In this document: piece by piece, positions 7,618 through 16,589 of the stretch
How positions within the stretch are numbered: the first letter of the stretch is position 1
How the letters are laid out: each line of letters begins with the position of its first letter
Assembly (NCBI RefSeq): GCF_014191425.1
Contig: NZ_JACHWP010000001.1
Span: forward strand, 744,001 to 808,000
Source of the DNA: Helcobacillus massiliensis
Lineage (GTDB): Bacteria; Actinomycetota; Actinomycetes; Actinomycetales; Dermabacteraceae
Length of the DNA stretch: 64,000 nucleotides
Direction of reading: 5' to 3'
Program-made: the position numbers and the translations under genes
Notes under the pieces: model-generated
The model's input: only the letters and a program-made list of their open reading frames with translations
Database searches by the model: none
What the model was told of the DNA's origin: nothing

Positions 7618-8417
7618 TCCCCCGGCTCCAGTGCCTGGGGGGCGTCGAGCTCCCCGGCATCGAACACGACCTCGCCGTCCTTCATGGTGAGCAGGGCGCG
7701 CGGTTCGCCGTCGGTGAGGTCCGGCAGCATCGGGGTGCGGGAGCGGGGGTCCGTGGACCAGGTCTGGATGCGTTCGTCATTGCCGCGGACCGTCAGGTCC
7801 CACGGCTCCCACACCACCAGGTCAGCGGGCGCGCCCGGGTTCAGGGACCCGGGATGGTGCTGCCCGAGGAGGCGGCGGCCGCCGCGGGTAGCGGCGAGGA
7901 ACGCGGCCCTTTCGGAGATGCGCTTGTCAGGGTCAGCGTCGATGCTGGCGGCGCGCACCCAGCGCCAGGGTGAGCCGTCCTCCCCTCCGGAGCCGAACGC
8001 GATGGCGGTGCCGCCGGAGGCCTCCGCGAGGTAGTCCACCGCGATGTCGATCATCGGCACGATGATGCGCACCCCGTCCTGCATGCCGCGGCCGGAGGCG
8101 GCGGGGCCCACATCGGTGATGCCGAGCGCGGCCCGCGGCGCGGCGTACCCGTCGCCGGCGGCGGGGACCGACGGGTCCTCGTGGCCCTCGGCGGAGGCGC
8201 CGGAACGACCGGCGATGGTGCGGCCCACCGGCAGGGCGTCCACGAACGACGGGGAGACCAGGCACCCGTCGGCCCGAATCGCGGGTGTGCCGGTGAACAG
8301 GGCGCGCGCCGTGGAAGCGGGGCCGGTCCAGGCGATAACGCCGTCGTCGATGAGGACGGCGCTCGCTTCGGGGTCGTCCGAGCTGTACAGAACGATGTCG
8401 AGCAGCAGAAGGGGCAT
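7614..8417 (-). CDS. Amidohydrolase-like protein lacking the metal-binding HxH motif
   Basis: This 267-residue protein keeps the outer parts of a metal-dependent amidohydrolase. The N-terminal beta-sandwich segment is present (LLLDIVLYSS, VLIDDGVIAWTGP), and so is the C-terminal GAPADLVVWEPWDLTV and GEVVFDAGEL closing strands. The usual PGFVDxHxH metal site reads SPSFVDALPVG, with no histidines. The central TIM-barrel is much shorter than the family norm of about 400 residues. It is probably catalytically dead or has a repurposed fold. It sits between helY and lnt, overlapping lnt by 4 bases. It is intact as a reading frame, so I call it a CDS, not a pseudogene. Confidence 0.65.
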   Translation of the reverse strand: MPLLLLDIVLYSSDDPEASAVLIDDGVIAWTGPASTARALFTGTPAIRADGCLVSPSFVDALPVGRTIAGRSGASAEGHEDPSVPAAGDGYAAPRAALGITDVGPAASGRGMQDGVRIIVPMIDIAVDYLAEASGGTAIAFGSGGEDGSPWRWVRAASIDADPDKRISERAAFLAATRGGRRLLGQHHPGSLNPGAPADLVVWEPWDLTVRGNDERIQTWSTDPRSRTPMLPDLTDGEPRALLTMKDGEVVFDAGELDAPQALEPGE

Positions 8418-8426
8418 GGGCTCTCC

Positions 8427-11159
8427 TCACATATCCTGGGCGACGATGCCGCGCTGCAGCAGCGAGCGCGCCTGGCGGGCGGTGACGGCAACGGTCAGGG
8501 CGTCATCGGAGCCTCCGATGTGCTCCATGTGCTCCAGCAGGTCGATCACCTGCCGCACGTGGCGCACGAAGTCGCCCGGCGCGGCGCCCATCTCCCCCAC
8601 CGATGACGCGAAGCCCTGGCCCAGTGCCCACCGATGCACCGCGCCGGCCATCGTGGCGCACGGCTCCTGGGTGACGTCGAGTCCGCGGGGCCGCTCCTGG
8701 GCGTTGATCTGGTCGGTCAGCACGCCGAGGGCGTGCAGAGCACGGCCGAATGCACGGTCGGCGATCTCCTCCGGCGCGGAGTCGTCCCGGCGCGGCTCGT
8801 AGCAGAGGGACGAGGCGACAGCGGCCAGCATCGGCGGCTTCAAGCCCGTGAACACCCCCTCGGTGATGCCCTCGCAGATCACGAGGTCGCGGTCGGAGAA
8901 GATCCGCTCCAGCAGATGCCCCTTGTCAGTGATCCGTGTGGAGCCGTTATCGGCGCGTTCCACATAGCCGAGGGCATGGAGCACCTCGAGCACCCGATCG
9001 AACTCCCGCGCCAGGTAGGAGGTGCGCTGCGTGATCGACCGCAGCGCCTTGTCGCGCTGGCGGGCGGCCTTGCGGTAGCGGGAGATCCACCGCATGTGCG
9101 CGTCGATGTCCTCGCAGGAATGGCAGGGGTGCTCCCGCAGGCGGGACCGCAGCTCCAGCAGCACCGTGTCCTCAGCGGCGGTGGACGGTTCGCGCTTCGG
9201 CGGGCGCGCTGCCGCACCGTGCCCGGCGAGCTGCTTCTTCAGCGCGGCGCCGGTGTCGCGCCGCACCTTCGCCGCCCGCAGACGGTCCGGGTCAGCGGTG
9301 CGCATCGTGCCGATCACCGCGGGCCGGGTGCGGAAGTCATCCGCCCGGTACTCGCGGAACTGACCGTCGGTGGTGACGGCGGTGATGTGGGGGCCGTCCA
9401 CGCGGCGCTCGTTCCAGATCACCACGCCGTAGCCCTGGCGGCGACCACCGGGCAGCTGCACGATGTCGCCGCGGCGCAGTTTCTTCACCGCCTGGCGCGC
9501 ACGGGTGCGCTCCCGCTCCGCGCGGTCCCGACCGAGCGCCTTCTCCCGTTCGGAGATCTGCTCCAGCAGGTCCGCGTACTCGACGATGTCGCCCTGCTCG
9601 CAGGTGATCGCCTGGCGGTACTGCTCCGCGGTCTCCTCCAGATCACGGGCACGGCGCGCCTGGGAGACGACGCTGCGGTCCGTCTGGAACTGCGCGAACG
9701 AACTGTCGAGGGTGTCGCGGGCATCCTCGAGGTTGAACCGGTCCAGCAGGTTCACCGTCATGTTGTACGTGGGGCGGAACGCCGACTTCAGCGGGTAGGT
9801 GCGCTTGGACGCCAGACCCGCCACCTCCTGCGCGGACGTGGAGTTCATGACGGCGACCACCGCGTGGCCCTCCGTGTCGATGCCGCGGCGACCCGCGCGG
9901 CCCGTCAGCTGCGTGTACTCCCCCGGGGTGATGGGGGCGTGCTCGGTGCCGTTGAACTTCTTCAACTGGTCCAGCACCACTGTGCGGGCCGGCATGTTGA
10001 TGCCGAGCGCCAGGGTCTCGGTGGCGAACACCAGCTTGATGAGGCCCTCGGCGAACAGGTCCTCCACGATCGTCTTCACCATCGGCAGCTGCCCGGCATG
10101 GTGGGAGGCGACACCGGCGAGGGCGGCTCGTTCGATGCGGTGCATGCCGAGGGCGTCGGCGTCAGGCCCGGCGAGGTCGGCGAAGCGGGCGCGGAAGGCG
10201 GCCCGGATGCGTCGGCGCTCCTCCGGCGTGGTCAGCTCCACGTTGGCGCGCATCAGCTGCCCCACCGCCTGATCGCAGCCCGCGCGGGAGAAGATGAAGA
10301 AGATCGCCGGCAGCAGGTCCGCTTCGGCGAGGGCGTGGACGATGTCCGCTCTGCTCATGCCTCGCGGACGCATCCGCTGCTCGTGGCGGCGCTCGCGGAA
10401 GGAGCCGCGGCCCTTCCGATTCCTTCCCCGGTACACGGGGCGCTCGTGTCCGCCGAGGCGCTGCAGCGCGGGGTTGATCTCCCGGTAGCGGGTGTTGACC
10501 TCGGGACCGTGGGCGGGTGTCGGATTGCCGTCGAGGTCGAGGAAGACGTCGACCAGGTCGTGGTCGAACAGGACGTGCTGCCACAGCGGCACGGGGCGAC
10601 GGTCCGACACGATCACTTCGGTGGTGCCGCGCACCTCATCGACCCAGGCCCCGAACTCCTCAATGTTGGACACGGTCGCGGACAGGGCGACCAGCGCCAC
10701 GGTGCGCGGCAGGTGGATGATCAGCTCCTCCCACACGGGGCCGCGGAACCGGTCGGCGAGGTAGTGGACCTCGTCCATCACGACGAACCCGAGGTCCATC
10801 AGCGCTGGGGAGTCGGCGTACATCATGTTGCGGAGGATCTCGGTGGTCATCACGACCACGTCCGCCATGGGGTTGATGGAGGTGTCGCCGGTGATGAGGC
10901 CGACCCGGTCGTGCCCGAGCCACTCCACCAGCTCCTGATGCTTCTGGTTCGACAGCGCCTTGATCGGCGCGGTGTAGAACACCTTCACGCCTTGGGAGAT
11001 GGCGCGGTGCACGGCGTATTCGCCGACGATGGTCTTGCCGGCACCCGTCGGCGCCGCCACCAGGACGGAGGAGCCGCGGTCGATGGCGTCCATGCCGTCG
11101 ATCTGGAACGGGTCGAGGTCGAAGCTGAAGCGGTCGAGGAATTCGCGGCGGGTGCTCAT
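8427..11159 (-). CDS. helY: DEAD/DEAH-box RNA helicase of the Ski2/Mtr4 (HelY) type
   Basis: This 910-residue superfamily 2 helicase resembles actinobacterial HelY. The motifs are in order: Walker A APTGAGKT (about 34-41), DEVH box (about 130), SATVSN, then in the second RecA domain ETLALGINMPARTVV and QLTGRAGRRGID (motif VI). A C-terminal winged-helix and helical-bundle region of about 450 residues (containing NLLDRFNLEDARDTL and RLREHPCHSCEDIDAHMRW) fits the Ski2-like layout. It probably acts in RNA processing or degradation. It lies directly after the lipid kinase gene (1-base TGATG overlap), in the tatA-tatC operon as is common in actinobacteria. Confidence 0.92.
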   Translation of the reverse strand: MSTRREFLDRFSFDLDPFQIDGMDAIDRGSSVLVAAPTGAGKTIVGEYAVHRAISQGVKVFYTAPIKALSNQKHQELVEWLGHDRVGLITGDTSINPMADVVVMTTEILRNMMYADSPALMDLGFVVMDEVHYLADRFRGPVWEELIIHLPRTVALVALSATVSNIEEFGAWVDEVRGTTEVIVSDRRPVPLWQHVLFDHDLVDVFLDLDGNPTPAHGPEVNTRYREINPALQRLGGHERPVYRGRNRKGRGSFRERRHEQRMRPRGMSRADIVHALAEADLLPAIFFIFSRAGCDQAVGQLMRANVELTTPEERRRIRAAFRARFADLAGPDADALGMHRIERAALAGVASHHAGQLPMVKTIVEDLFAEGLIKLVFATETLALGINMPARTVVLDQLKKFNGTEHAPITPGEYTQLTGRAGRRGIDTEGHAVVAVMNSTSAQEVAGLASKRTYPLKSAFRPTYNMTVNLLDRFNLEDARDTLDSSFAQFQTDRSVVSQARRARDLEETAEQYRQAITCEQGDIVEYADLLEQISEREKALGRDRAERERTRARQAVKKLRRGDIVQLPGGRRQGYGVVIWNERRVDGPHITAVTTDGQFREYRADDFRTRPAVIGTMRTADPDRLRAAKVRRDTGAALKKQLAGHGAAARPPKREPSTAAEDTVLLELRSRLREHPCHSCEDIDAHMRWISRYRKAARQRDKALRSITQRTSYLAREFDRVLEVLHALGYVERADNGSTRITDKGHLLERIFSDRDLVICEGITEGVFTGLKPPMLAAVASSLCYEPRRDDSAPEEIADRAFGRALHALGVLTDQINAQERPRGLDVTQEPCATMAGAVHRWALGQGFASSVGEMGAAPGDFVRHVRQVIDLLEHMEHIGGSDDALTVAVTARQARSLLQRGIVAQDM

Positions 11160-12097
11160 CAGGTCTCCTGCTCCACGAGGATCCGCACCGCGCCCTTCTT
11201 CAGCCGTGCGGTCATCGGCAGGAAGCAGCGGGGTTCGCCGTCGGAGAAGGCGCGCAGCACCGTCCCGCTGGCGGCAGCGGTGTCCTGCAGCCCGATGCGG
11301 AGTGACTCGGTGACGGGGATGGTGCGGAACTCAGGACGGTCGATGTGGGTTCCGCGGTACACGCGGGGCAGCAGCCGCAGCAGGCGCGCACGGCTGAGAG
11401 GCGAGACCACGGCGAGTTCGAGGCGGCCGTCGAACGGGTCGGACTGAGGGGAGAGACGCAGGCCGCCGCCCATGGCGCCGGAGTTGCACAGTGCGATCAG
11501 CGGGGAGGTGATCTCCTGCCGCTCCCCGCCGTCCACTTCGATCCAGTAGTCGACGGTGCCGTAGGTGAGCGCTTCGCGCAGCACCGCCGACGGGTACCGC
11601 AGAGCCCGGGGCGCTGCGGAGACGGCAGCGCGGGCGTTGACGCGGGCATCGAAGCCGAGGTTGACGTTGCCGACGGCGAGGGAGACCTGGTCGCACTCAT
11701 CGCAGGTCACCGCGACCGCGTCGATCGGAGTGACGGGGCGGGAGAGGGCGTGCAGGAGGATGCGGACCGCTTCGTCCGCATCGCCGATGGGAAGGCCGAG
11801 CGCGCGGGCGAGGTCGTTGCCGGATCCGGCGGGCACGATGCCGAGGCGGACGGGGGTGTCCGCGACGATGGAGGCGCCGAGGGCGACGGTGCCGTCACCG
11901 CCGACGACGACGAGGGCGGCGAGGTCGTGGGCGACGTCCTGCACGCGCAAGCGGGCGACCTCGGCGCTGGGGCCGGAGAGGTCCACGACGGACAGGCCCG
12001 CCATCGTCAGCAGGTGGTGGACTCGGCGGCCGATGCGGCCGGCGGAGCCGGAAGCGGCGGTGGGGTTCGTCAGCAGGCCGACGCGCAACCGGCTCAC
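11159..12097 (-). CDS. Diacylglycerol/lipid kinase family protein (YegS/DgkB-like)
   Basis: This 312-residue protein belongs to the soluble diacylglycerol kinase catalytic family, which phosphorylates diacylglycerol or related lipids with ATP. It has LLTNPTAASGSAGR at the N-terminus (nucleotide loop), VVVGGDGTVALGAS with the GGDGT signature, and VPAGSGNDLARALGLP. A beta-sandwich domain follows, with LIALCNSGAMGGGLRLSP. The GTG start overlaps the tatC stop (GTGA) and the stop overlaps the helY start. The actual lipid substrate cannot be told from the sequence. Confidence 0.88.
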   Translation of the reverse strand: MSRLRVGLLTNPTAASGSAGRIGRRVHHLLTMAGLSVVDLSGPSAEVARLRVQDVAHDLAALVVVGGDGTVALGASIVADTPVRLGIVPAGSGNDLARALGLPIGDADEAVRILLHALSRPVTPIDAVAVTCDECDQVSLAVGNVNLGFDARVNARAAVSAAPRALRYPSAVLREALTYGTVDYWIEVDGGERQEITSPLIALCNSGAMGGGLRLSPQSDPFDGRLELAVVSPLSRARLLRLLPRVYRGTHIDRPEFRTIPVTESLRIGLQDTAAASGTVLRAFSDGEPRCFLPMTARLKKGAVRILVEQET

Positions 12098-12987
12098 CGG
12101 TCCGACTCCCGGTAGGAGTCCTCCACGGACTCCGGGAGATCGATGGGAGCGGGGGCGTCCACAATGGTGGACGCGGTGCCGGCGTCCAGGTCCGCCTCCA
12201 GCGCGGCTTCGCGCTTGGCGCGGCGGCGGTCGTTGACGGCGGAGATGCCGACAGCGGCGAAGAACAGGATGATCAGCGGCACGGACATCGCGATCAGGGT
12301 GATCGGGTCCGGGGTCGGCACCAGGACGGCCACGAACACGAACGATAGGAAGATCGCCCAGCGCCAGCCCTTGATCATCGTGCGGGCCGGTAGGACCCCG
12401 ACCATGTTGAGGGCCACCAGAAGCACCGGATAGATGAACGCCAGCCCGAACGCGAGGACCACCTTGATGACGAGGTCCAGGTACATCCCGAACTCCACCA
12501 GCTGTGAGACCTCCGAATTGGGGCGGAAGCCCAGCAGCACGGGAACCAGCTTGGTGGTGGCGAAGTATCCGGCGGCGCAGCCGATCAGGAACAGCGGCGC
12601 GGAGGCGCCGACGAAGCCGATGGCGTACTTCTTCTCGTTCGTGTGCAGACCCGGCGTGATGAACCGCCAGATCTGGTACAGGACGATGGGGCTCGCCAGG
12701 CCCAGGCCGATGTAGACGGCCAGACGGATGTGCACCTCAAGAGTGGTGCCGATGCCGCCGAAGTTGAGGTTGACGTTGTACCCGTCCTTCGCGAGCTGCG
12801 CGAACGGGTGGTAGATGGCATCGAAGACCGGGTAGTAGATCCACCAGCCGGCGATGGCGCACACGAGGACCGCCGCGGCGCTGATGAGCAGTCGGTTGCG
12901 CAGCTCAAGGAGGTGCTCACCGAGCGTCATCCGCCCTTCGGGGTTCTTCGGTGTTCTCTGCTTCTTCGGCTTCGCGTTCTTCGCCAC
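12094..12987 (-). CDS. tatC: Twin-arginine translocase subunit TatC
   Basis: TatC is the receptor of the Tat pathway. It recognises twin-arginine signal peptides and exports folded proteins. The 297-residue protein has six membrane helices, the family start MTLGEHLLELRNRLL, and a well conserved periplasmic loop (FITPGLHTNEKKYA) before the third helix. The cytoplasmic C-terminal tail is charged and longer than the basal family. The start is GTG at 12987, preceded by only a weak GAGG. It follows tatA after a 77-base gap that contains a strong hairpin. Confidence 0.95.
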   Translation of the reverse strand: MAKNAKPKKQRTPKNPEGRMTLGEHLLELRNRLLISAAAVLVCAIAGWWIYYPVFDAIYHPFAQLAKDGYNVNLNFGGIGTTLEVHIRLAVYIGLGLASPIVLYQIWRFITPGLHTNEKKYAIGFVGASAPLFLIGCAAGYFATTKLVPVLLGFRPNSEVSQLVEFGMYLDLVIKVVLAFGLAFIYPVLLVALNMVGVLPARTMIKGWRWAIFLSFVFVAVLVPTPDPITLIAMSVPLIILFFAAVGISAVNDRRRAKREAALEADLDAGTASTIVDAPAPIDLPESVEDSYRESDR

Positions 12988-13011
12988 GCCTCAGGCCATC
13001 CTTCATCTCCT

Positions 13012-13041
13012 CTCGGGCCCGACCATGAGGCCGGGCCCGAG
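13012..13041 (-). terminator. Strong hairpin between tatA and tatC (attenuator or partial terminator)
   Basis: CTCGGGCCCG (13012-13021) pairs perfectly with CGGGCCCGAG (13032-13041), giving a 10-bp stem with a 10-base loop. No T-run follows on the minus strand. It may adjust the TatA:TatC ratio or protect the tatA mRNA 3' end. Confidence 0.5.
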
Positions 13042-13064
13042 AAGCATGTCAACAGTTGTGGGGT

Positions 13065-13373
13065 TCAGCGACGGAGGTCGTCGTCCTCCCGACGCGTCTG
13101 AACCCGCTCGGTCTCCACGGTGCGCTCGGAGCGGGGATCGTACTCGCGGGTGCGCTCACGCTCCACGACCTGGTCGCCGTCGCGGACGGCGTCGTCCTTG
13201 GCGGCGTTGGGGCCGCGGCGCTCATCGTCGTTGCGCAGCTCCTCGACCTCACTCTTGAAGATGCGCATGGACTGACCCAGGTTGCGCGCGAGGCTCGGCA
13301 GCTTGCCGGCACCGAACAGCAGGATGGCCAGGACGATCAGACCGCCGATGATCCACGGACTCTTGGGACCCAT
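13065..13373 (-). CDS. tatA: Twin-arginine translocase subunit TatA
   Basis: TatA forms the protein-conducting component of the Tat translocase. The 102-residue protein has the N-terminal membrane helix (PWIIGGLIVLAILLFGAGKLP) with the conserved FG hinge, followed by an amphipathic helix (LARNLGQSMRIFKSEVEEL). The C-terminal tail is highly charged, rich in Arg and Glu, and probably disordered. GGAGA lies upstream of the ATG at 13373. It is downstream of pafBC and upstream of tatC. The order pafBC-tatA-tatC-helY is common in actinobacteria. Confidence 0.95.
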   Translation of the reverse strand: MGPKSPWIIGGLIVLAILLFGAGKLPSLARNLGQSMRIFKSEVEELRNDDERRGPNAAKDDAVRDGDQVVERERTREYDPRSERTVETERVQTRREDDDLRR

Positions 13374-13457
13374 GATTGATTCTCCACTTGTTGTCGAGCA
13401 GGTGTTGCAGTGCCCCTATGCTCGCACACGCGAGGAGAAGGGACTGCGGCTGTCAGC

Positions 13458-15452
13458 TTACAGCGTCGCGGCACCGATCACGCTCTCGGAAACCCGGCGG
13501 ATGCGCTCCCTCAGCTCCGGCGGGTGCAGCGCTTCGGCTGCCCCGGCCGCTTCCAGCACCGCGGTGACGATCGCCTGCTGCGAGGACGAGGTGATCCGCG
13601 CGATCACCTCCTGCTCGCCCGGCGCCTGCCGCTGATCACGGACGGTGAACGCCTCGAGGATCCACTGCGCTGCGGGATCCAGGCGCAGCCAGATCGGTGC
13701 GGCCTTCTCCCACGGGCGCAGCCCCGCCTCGATAGCGGCATCGGTGCCGTCGTCTTCGCGGGCGCCGCTGCCGATCGCGGTGGGTTCGGGTGAGGCGTCG
13801 GCGTCGGCCCACGCCTCCACGATTCGGTCGGTGCGGAAGCGCCGTTCGGCCCCCGCGGACTCACAGAAGGCGGTGACGTAGGCGGCGCCGTTCGCGACTG
13901 TCACCCCGCGCGGACGGATGCGCCGCACCGATGTGCCGCGCGCGTCCGGCGGCGAGTATCGGATCACCACGGGGCGCTGCCGTGACTGGGCGTCGGTCAG
14001 CATCTCAGCGATGCGCCGACGGTCATCGCTGGGTGCCGTCGGCCCCGCCCCCGCCTCTGCGGCAGGCACCGACCCCTCCCCCGCCACCGAGGCGAGGACC
14101 TTCCGCGTGGAGGCCACGGCCGACGGGGCCAGGCCGAGCGCGTCTGCGTCCACGAGGTCGAGGCCGAGAAGAAGAGCTGACGCATCCAGCGGCGTCAGCG
14201 TCAGCGGACGCTGCAGGGCGTCGGCCCGCTCCACATGGACGCCGTCCTCACTGCTGGTGACGATGAGGTCGCTGTACCCGGCGGAGTAGTCGCCCACGAA
14301 CATCAGAGCGGTGAGATCCTCCTGCAGCTGCGCCTCAGTGATCCCGAAGTGCGCCGCCATGTCCTCAACAGCGGCACCGGGATTGCGCTGGGCGTACTGC
14401 GCCTCGGCGGCGAGCCGCGCCGCCTCGGTGGCGCCGGTGGCGAGGCTGCGCTGCTTGGGCAGTGTCCGTTTCGGCAGCGTCCTGATCTGAGAGGGAGTGA
14501 GGTCGGCCTCGCCCTCGTGCAGCGTGTGCACGAGGGCCACCATGGCGCGGATGTCCTCGACCGCCGCAGGCCCGCCCGCCGGCAGGTGCACCCAGGGTGC
14601 GGCGGCGAGGACGGCGCGGCGCAGCTCCGTAGGGCGGATCATCCCGGTGATGGTGGGCTCGTGAGCGGACGCGTGGAAGCGGTCGCGCAGGGTGAGCGCC
14701 TTGAACGGCTCCACTTCGAGGAGGACCGTGACCGGTGCGTCGTCACCGCGGGTGCCTGCGAGCACCTCCTCCAGAGTGATCGCCGCGGGGCGCGGCTCAT
14801 CCGCGGCCCGCCCGAGCTTCGGTGTGCTGGTGATGCGGGACAGGCGGAACAGGCGCGGTGCTCGGCGGACGAGGTCGAACCCGTACACGTAGGTGGCCGG
14901 GCCTGCGGCGCCGACCAGCCACGGTTCGATGATGCGGCGCTGCGGGGACGCGGACCCGGGAGTCCGGTAGGCGAACTCAGCGGTGCGGCGCTCCAGCACT
15001 GCCTCCAGCAGGGCGGTGGCGGCGGGGGCGGAGCGCAGATCGGTGCGGCCGAGGAGGGATGTGGCGGGCTCAATGCCGTGGGACAGCAGCTTCGCGCGGA
15101 TCCGTGAACCGATGCCGCCGGTGCTGCTGGAGTCCCAGGCGGAGAGCGCCGCGGCGATGACGGGCTTCTGCGCCGCTGTGAAGGTGACTGCGGTGGTGGC
15201 GCTGTCCGTGTCCGCGGCGGGAGCTGAGTACCGGACGGTGGCCGGGTCGAACGGCTCAGAGCCCTGCTGGACGGCGAACCCGGCGGCACGCAGCTGCTGC
15301 AGGTCCCGTTCGAACTGGCGCGCCACCGTCCGGGGCGCACCGTCATAGCCGGGAATGAGGTCGAACAGTTCGGCACGGGTGAAGCCGCGGCGGCGGGAGG
15401 CGAGAGTCATCATCAGCGACAGGACGCGCTCAACATTGCTCGTGGGCGGCAT
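13458..15452 (-). CDS. pafBC: PafBC fusion: DNA-damage transcription activator with two HTH-WYL units
   Basis: PafB and PafC are WYL-domain regulators that together activate LexA-independent DNA-damage genes in mycobacteria. Here they form one 664-residue protein, as known from Arthrobacter. The order is winged-helix (NVERVLSLMMTLASRRRGFTR), WYL region 1 (RTAEFAYRTPG, RIIEPWLV), a C-terminal cap, a second HTH (NPGAAVEDMAAHFGITEAQLQEDLTALMFVG), and WYL region 2 (RPVVIRYSPP, RRIRPRGVTVANG). ATG 15452 is chosen because upstream in-frame sequence is antisense to DUF3866 and shows no homology. A TAGATT hexamer lies 11 bases before it. The gene lies about 10 kb from pafA. Confidence 0.92.
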   Translation of the reverse strand: MPPTSNVERVLSLMMTLASRRRGFTRAELFDLIPGYDGAPRTVARQFERDLQQLRAAGFAVQQGSEPFDPATVRYSAPAADTDSATTAVTFTAAQKPVIAAALSAWDSSSTGGIGSRIRAKLLSHGIEPATSLLGRTDLRSAPAATALLEAVLERRTAEFAYRTPGSASPQRRIIEPWLVGAAGPATYVYGFDLVRRAPRLFRLSRITSTPKLGRAADEPRPAAITLEEVLAGTRGDDAPVTVLLEVEPFKALTLRDRFHASAHEPTITGMIRPTELRRAVLAAAPWVHLPAGGPAAVEDIRAMVALVHTLHEGEADLTPSQIRTLPKRTLPKQRSLATGATEAARLAAEAQYAQRNPGAAVEDMAAHFGITEAQLQEDLTALMFVGDYSAGYSDLIVTSSEDGVHVERADALQRPLTLTPLDASALLLGLDLVDADALGLAPSAVASTRKVLASVAGEGSVPAAEAGAGPTAPSDDRRRIAEMLTDAQSRQRPVVIRYSPPDARGTSVRRIRPRGVTVANGAAYVTAFCESAGAERRFRTDRIVEAWADADASPEPTAIGSGAREDDGTDAAIEAGLRPWEKAAPIWLRLDPAAQWILEAFTVRDQRQAPGEQEVIARITSSSQQAIVTAVLEAAGAAEALHPPELRERIRRVSESVIGAATL

Positions 15453-15462
15453 ACCCCCAGCG

Positions 15463-15469
15463 TAATCTA
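15463..15469. promoter_or_regulatory. Overlapping divergent -10 elements for pafBC and the DUF3866 gene
   Basis: Only 27 bases separate the two divergent start codons. TAATCT (15463-15468, plus) lies 11 bases before the ATG at 15480. TAGATT (15469-15464, minus) lies 11 bases before the pafBC ATG. The hexamers overlap, so transcription in the two directions probably competes, with very short leaders. Confidence 0.5.
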
Positions 15470-15479
15470 GGCTGGGTCC

Positions 15480-16589
15480 ATGATCCGATGGGAGACGGGG
15501 CGCGTCCTCGAGGAACGGACGCGCTGGCCCGGTGTGCAGCAGCTGATCGTGGACGTCGACGGCGAGCACGTGCGTGCCCTCGTCTACACCGACATGCTGG
15601 GCGAGGTCTCCCCCGGGGAGCACCTGGCTCTCAACACGAACGCGCTGCGGCGCGGCCTCGGCACCGGCGGCGACGCCTTCGCTGTGGCCCGGCTCGATGA
15701 TTCGCCCGGCGTTGGCGGCGCCGCTGACAGTGCACCGCAGCAGGACGATCCGCCGCTGGGCGGGCACATGATGAAGGCCCGCTACACCCCGATGCAGATG
15801 ATGGTGGATGCGATCGACGACCCCGAGAGCCCCCATGCGACCGTGATCGATGCCGCCGACTCCCTGCACGGGACCCCCGTGGTGGTGGCGGACCTGCACT
15901 CGAGCCTGCCCGCGATCATCGCCGGCATCCGGGCCGAGGCCCCTGCCGCGCGCATCGTCGCGATCCACACCGACTGGGCGGCTCTGCCGGCGCAGTTCTC
16001 CCGCGCCGCTGCTGAGCTGCGCGCCGCGGGCCACCTCGCCTCCGTCATCTCCACCGGGCAGGCGTTCGGCGGGGACTGGGAGGCGGTCTCGCTGCCGTCA
16101 GCGCTCATCGCCGCGGTGCACGTCCTGGAGGCCGACGCTGTCATCGCGGTGCAGGGCCCCGGCAACCTCGGCACGGGCACCCGTTGGGGCTTCTCCGGCA
16201 TCCACGCCGCCGAAGCGATCAACATGGCCCACGCGCTGCACGGCCGGGCGATCCACGCCCTGCGCGTCAGCGAAGCCGATCAGCGGCCCCGACACCGCGG
16301 GCTCTCTCACCATTCCCTCACGGTGCTGGAGCGGTTCACGCACGTTCCCGTCGGCCTGCCGGTGCTCGCGGCCGACGACGCCCTCGCCGCCCCGATCGAC
16401 CAGGAGGTGCGGGAGGCGCTCGCGCCGCTCGGGCGGGAGGTCATCGCGGTGCGGGCCGACGGGCTCCTCGATCAGCTGCGCTCGAGCCCCGTGCGCCTGT
16501 CCACGATGGGACGCGGGTTCGCCGAGGACTTGCGGGCGTTCCTGTACCCGGCGCTCGCGGGTCGCTACGCCGGGTCGCTCTTCTCGTAG
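15480..16589 (+). CDS. DUF3866 family protein
   Basis: This 369-residue protein matches the actinobacterial DUF3866 family. It opens with WETGRVLEERTRWPGVQQLIVDVDG, has the LGTGGDAFAVARL segment, and carries a conserved GPGNLGTGTRWGFSGIHAAEAINMAHALHGRAIHALRVS block near residue 225. It has no signal peptide or membrane helices. It is divergent from pafBC with a 27-base shared promoter region, which suggests co-regulation, possibly with DNA damage. Its 3' end overlaps the convergent PH-domain gene by 25 bases. Function unknown. Confidence 0.82.
   Translation: MIRWETGRVLEERTRWPGVQQLIVDVDGEHVRALVYTDMLGEVSPGEHLALNTNALRRGLGTGGDAFAVARLDDSPGVGGAADSAPQQDDPPLGGHMMKARYTPMQMMVDAIDDPESPHATVIDAADSLHGTPVVVADLHSSLPAIIAGIRAEAPAARIVAIHTDWAALPAQFSRAAAELRAAGHLASVISTGQAFGGDWEAVSLPSALIAAVHVLEADAVIAVQGPGNLGTGTRWGFSGIHAAEAINMAHALHGRAIHALRVSEADQRPRHRGLSHHSLTVLERFTHVPVGLPVLAADDALAAPIDQEVREALAPLGREVIAVRADGLLDQLRSSPVRLSTMGRGFAEDLRAFLYPALAGRYAGSLFS

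Noticed and set aside
8634-11447. Long plus-strand open frame opposite helY
   Set aside because: Antisense shadow of a clear helicase gene, repetitive composition, no ribosome site or conserved motif.
15453-16034. N-terminal extension of the pafBC frame
   Set aside because: The frame stays open upstream of 15452 but only as antisense of the DUF3866 gene; PafB homology begins at the ATG at 15452.
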